From positions 1-7,460 of the forward strand of contig JAQTOL010000151.1 of assembly GCA_028748945.1 (NCBI GenBank): a stretch of 7,460 nt of DNA, written 5' to 3'. The position numbers and the translations under genes were made by a program. Positions 6,983 to 7,460 of the stretch are shown here, piece after piece (the first letter of the stretch is position 1; each line of letters begins with the position of its first letter). A model generated the notes under the pieces. The model was not told the origin of the DNA. It saw only the letters and a program-made list of their open reading frames with translations, and ran no database searches. Source of the DNA: Paludibacter sp. GTDB lineage: Bacteria; Bacteroidota; Bacteroidia; Bacteroidales; Paludibacteraceae.

Positions 6983-7405
6983 ATGATGGACTTTATTTCT
7001 ATTCCGTTGGTTGTTGGAATTATAACCCTTGGAATTTACAAATTGTTTGATTTATTCGTACGCAAAAAAGAACGGTTGGCTATTATTGAGAAAATTGGTG
7101 ATAAATTTGATTCATCAATGATTGAGAACAAGTTCTCATTTCCATTTATTTCTCAACAACCAGGAACTTTTGGCACGCTGAAGATTGGTTTATTATTGCT
7201 TGGCGTAGGATTAGGATTGCTTGTAGGATTCTTTATTTGTCAGATTTATGTTTATGGTCCTATTCCTAATATTGAGGTTAATCACAACGCATGGGAGATT
7301 TCAGGCGTAATCTATGGGGCCTCGGTATTGTTATTTGGAGGCTTGGGATTATTGATTGCCTTTTTTATCGAAATGAAATATTTAAAGGATAAAAAAGCGG
7401 AGTAA
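6983..7405 (+). CDS. Small three-span membrane protein, DUF6249-like
   Basis: Function unknown. The 140-residue product has a first membrane span at about residues 6-25, a basic and acidic cytoplasmic stretch (26-60) beginning FVRKKERLAIIEK, a second, glycine/leucine-rich span (about 64-90), a short loop with VYGPIPNIEV, a third span (about 106-130) and a charged tail (KYLKDKKAE). The pattern of an initial span, then an RKKERLAIIEK-type motif, then two glycine-rich spans resembles DUF6249 proteins, which I recall being found beside ECF sigma genes in Bacteroidota. No catalytic motif is visible. It is divergent from the sigma operon across 142 bp and has its own copy of the putative ECF promoter, so it is probably a target of that sigma. 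Translation may begin at either of two adjacent ATGs (6983 or 6986); the first is used here. A hairpin follows the gene. Confidence 0.85.
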   Translation: MMDFISIPLVVGIITLGIYKLFDLFVRKKERLAIIEKIGDKFDSSMIENKFSFPFISQQPGTFGTLKIGLLLLGVGLGLLVGFFICQIYVYGPIPNIEVNHNAWEISGVIYGASVLLFGGLGLLIAFFIEMKYLKDKKAE

Positions 7406-7432
7406 AATAATCATTCTCAAAAAAAAAGGAAT

Positions 7433-7460
7433 AGCCTGAATGTTTAGCGACTTTCAGGCT
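7433..7460 (+). terminator. Probable terminator after the DUF6249-like gene, cut by the window end
   Basis: AGCCTGAA (7433-7440) pairs perfectly with TTCAGGCT (7453-7460), with two further possible pairs inside after a mismatch, and is preceded by an A-rich run at about 7420-7428. The T tract that would complete an intrinsic terminator would lie just beyond the window. It begins 28 bp after the stop at 7405. Confidence 0.65.

Overview
The window looks like a chromosomal segment from a Bacteroidota (Bacteroidetes) bacterium. It carries a hybrid two-component system (HTCS) regulator, an exported carbohydrate-active enzyme with a type IX secretion (T9SS) C-terminal tail, Bacteroidota-type -7 promoter boxes (TAnnTTTG) and A-rich leaders without Shine-Dalgarno sequences. 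The T9SS tail argues for an environmental, T9SS-bearing lineage (for example Paludibacter-like or Marinilabiliales-like) rather than typical gut Bacteroides. The exact taxon cannot be read from the sequence.

Left half (1-5920): a pectin-sensing and pectin-cutting pair. An HTCS gene, missing its 5' end at the window edge, runs to 3852. It encodes a two-propeller periplasmic sensor, a Y_Y_Y domain, one membrane span, a histidine kinase, a receiver and an AraC-type DNA-binding domain. After a 428-bp gap comes a secreted PL9-family pectate-lyase-like beta-helix protein (4281-5852) with the family's calcium ligands and catalytic lysine in place. The gap holds a hairpin terminator (4057-4093), two -7 boxes, and a 7-bp direct repeat spaced exactly 21 bp apart just upstream of the second -7 box. 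That is the geometry expected of an AraC-family operator. The simplest reading is that the HTCS senses a pectin fragment in the periplasm and activates the lyase. No SusC/SusD pair lies in the window.

Right half (5931-7460): a compact, apparently self-regulating ECF sigma module. On the minus strand an ECF sigma factor (6277-6840) overlaps by 14 bp a small two-span membrane protein (5931-6290) that is the natural candidate anti-sigma factor. Divergently on the plus strand is a small three-span membrane protein (6983-7405) resembling DUF6249 proteins. The 142-bp divergent region contains two copies of the same promoter-like element, TTGTAACCA-N13-GCGTC, one facing each way. This fits one sigma factor driving both its own operon and the membrane gene. 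The two halves converge on a perfect 22-bp bidirectional terminator at 5872-5919.

No mobile element, CRISPR array, tRNA or rRNA was seen. The most noteworthy items are the divergent twin ECF promoters with the uncharacterised membrane proteins they serve, and the candidate HTCS operator upstream of the lyase.
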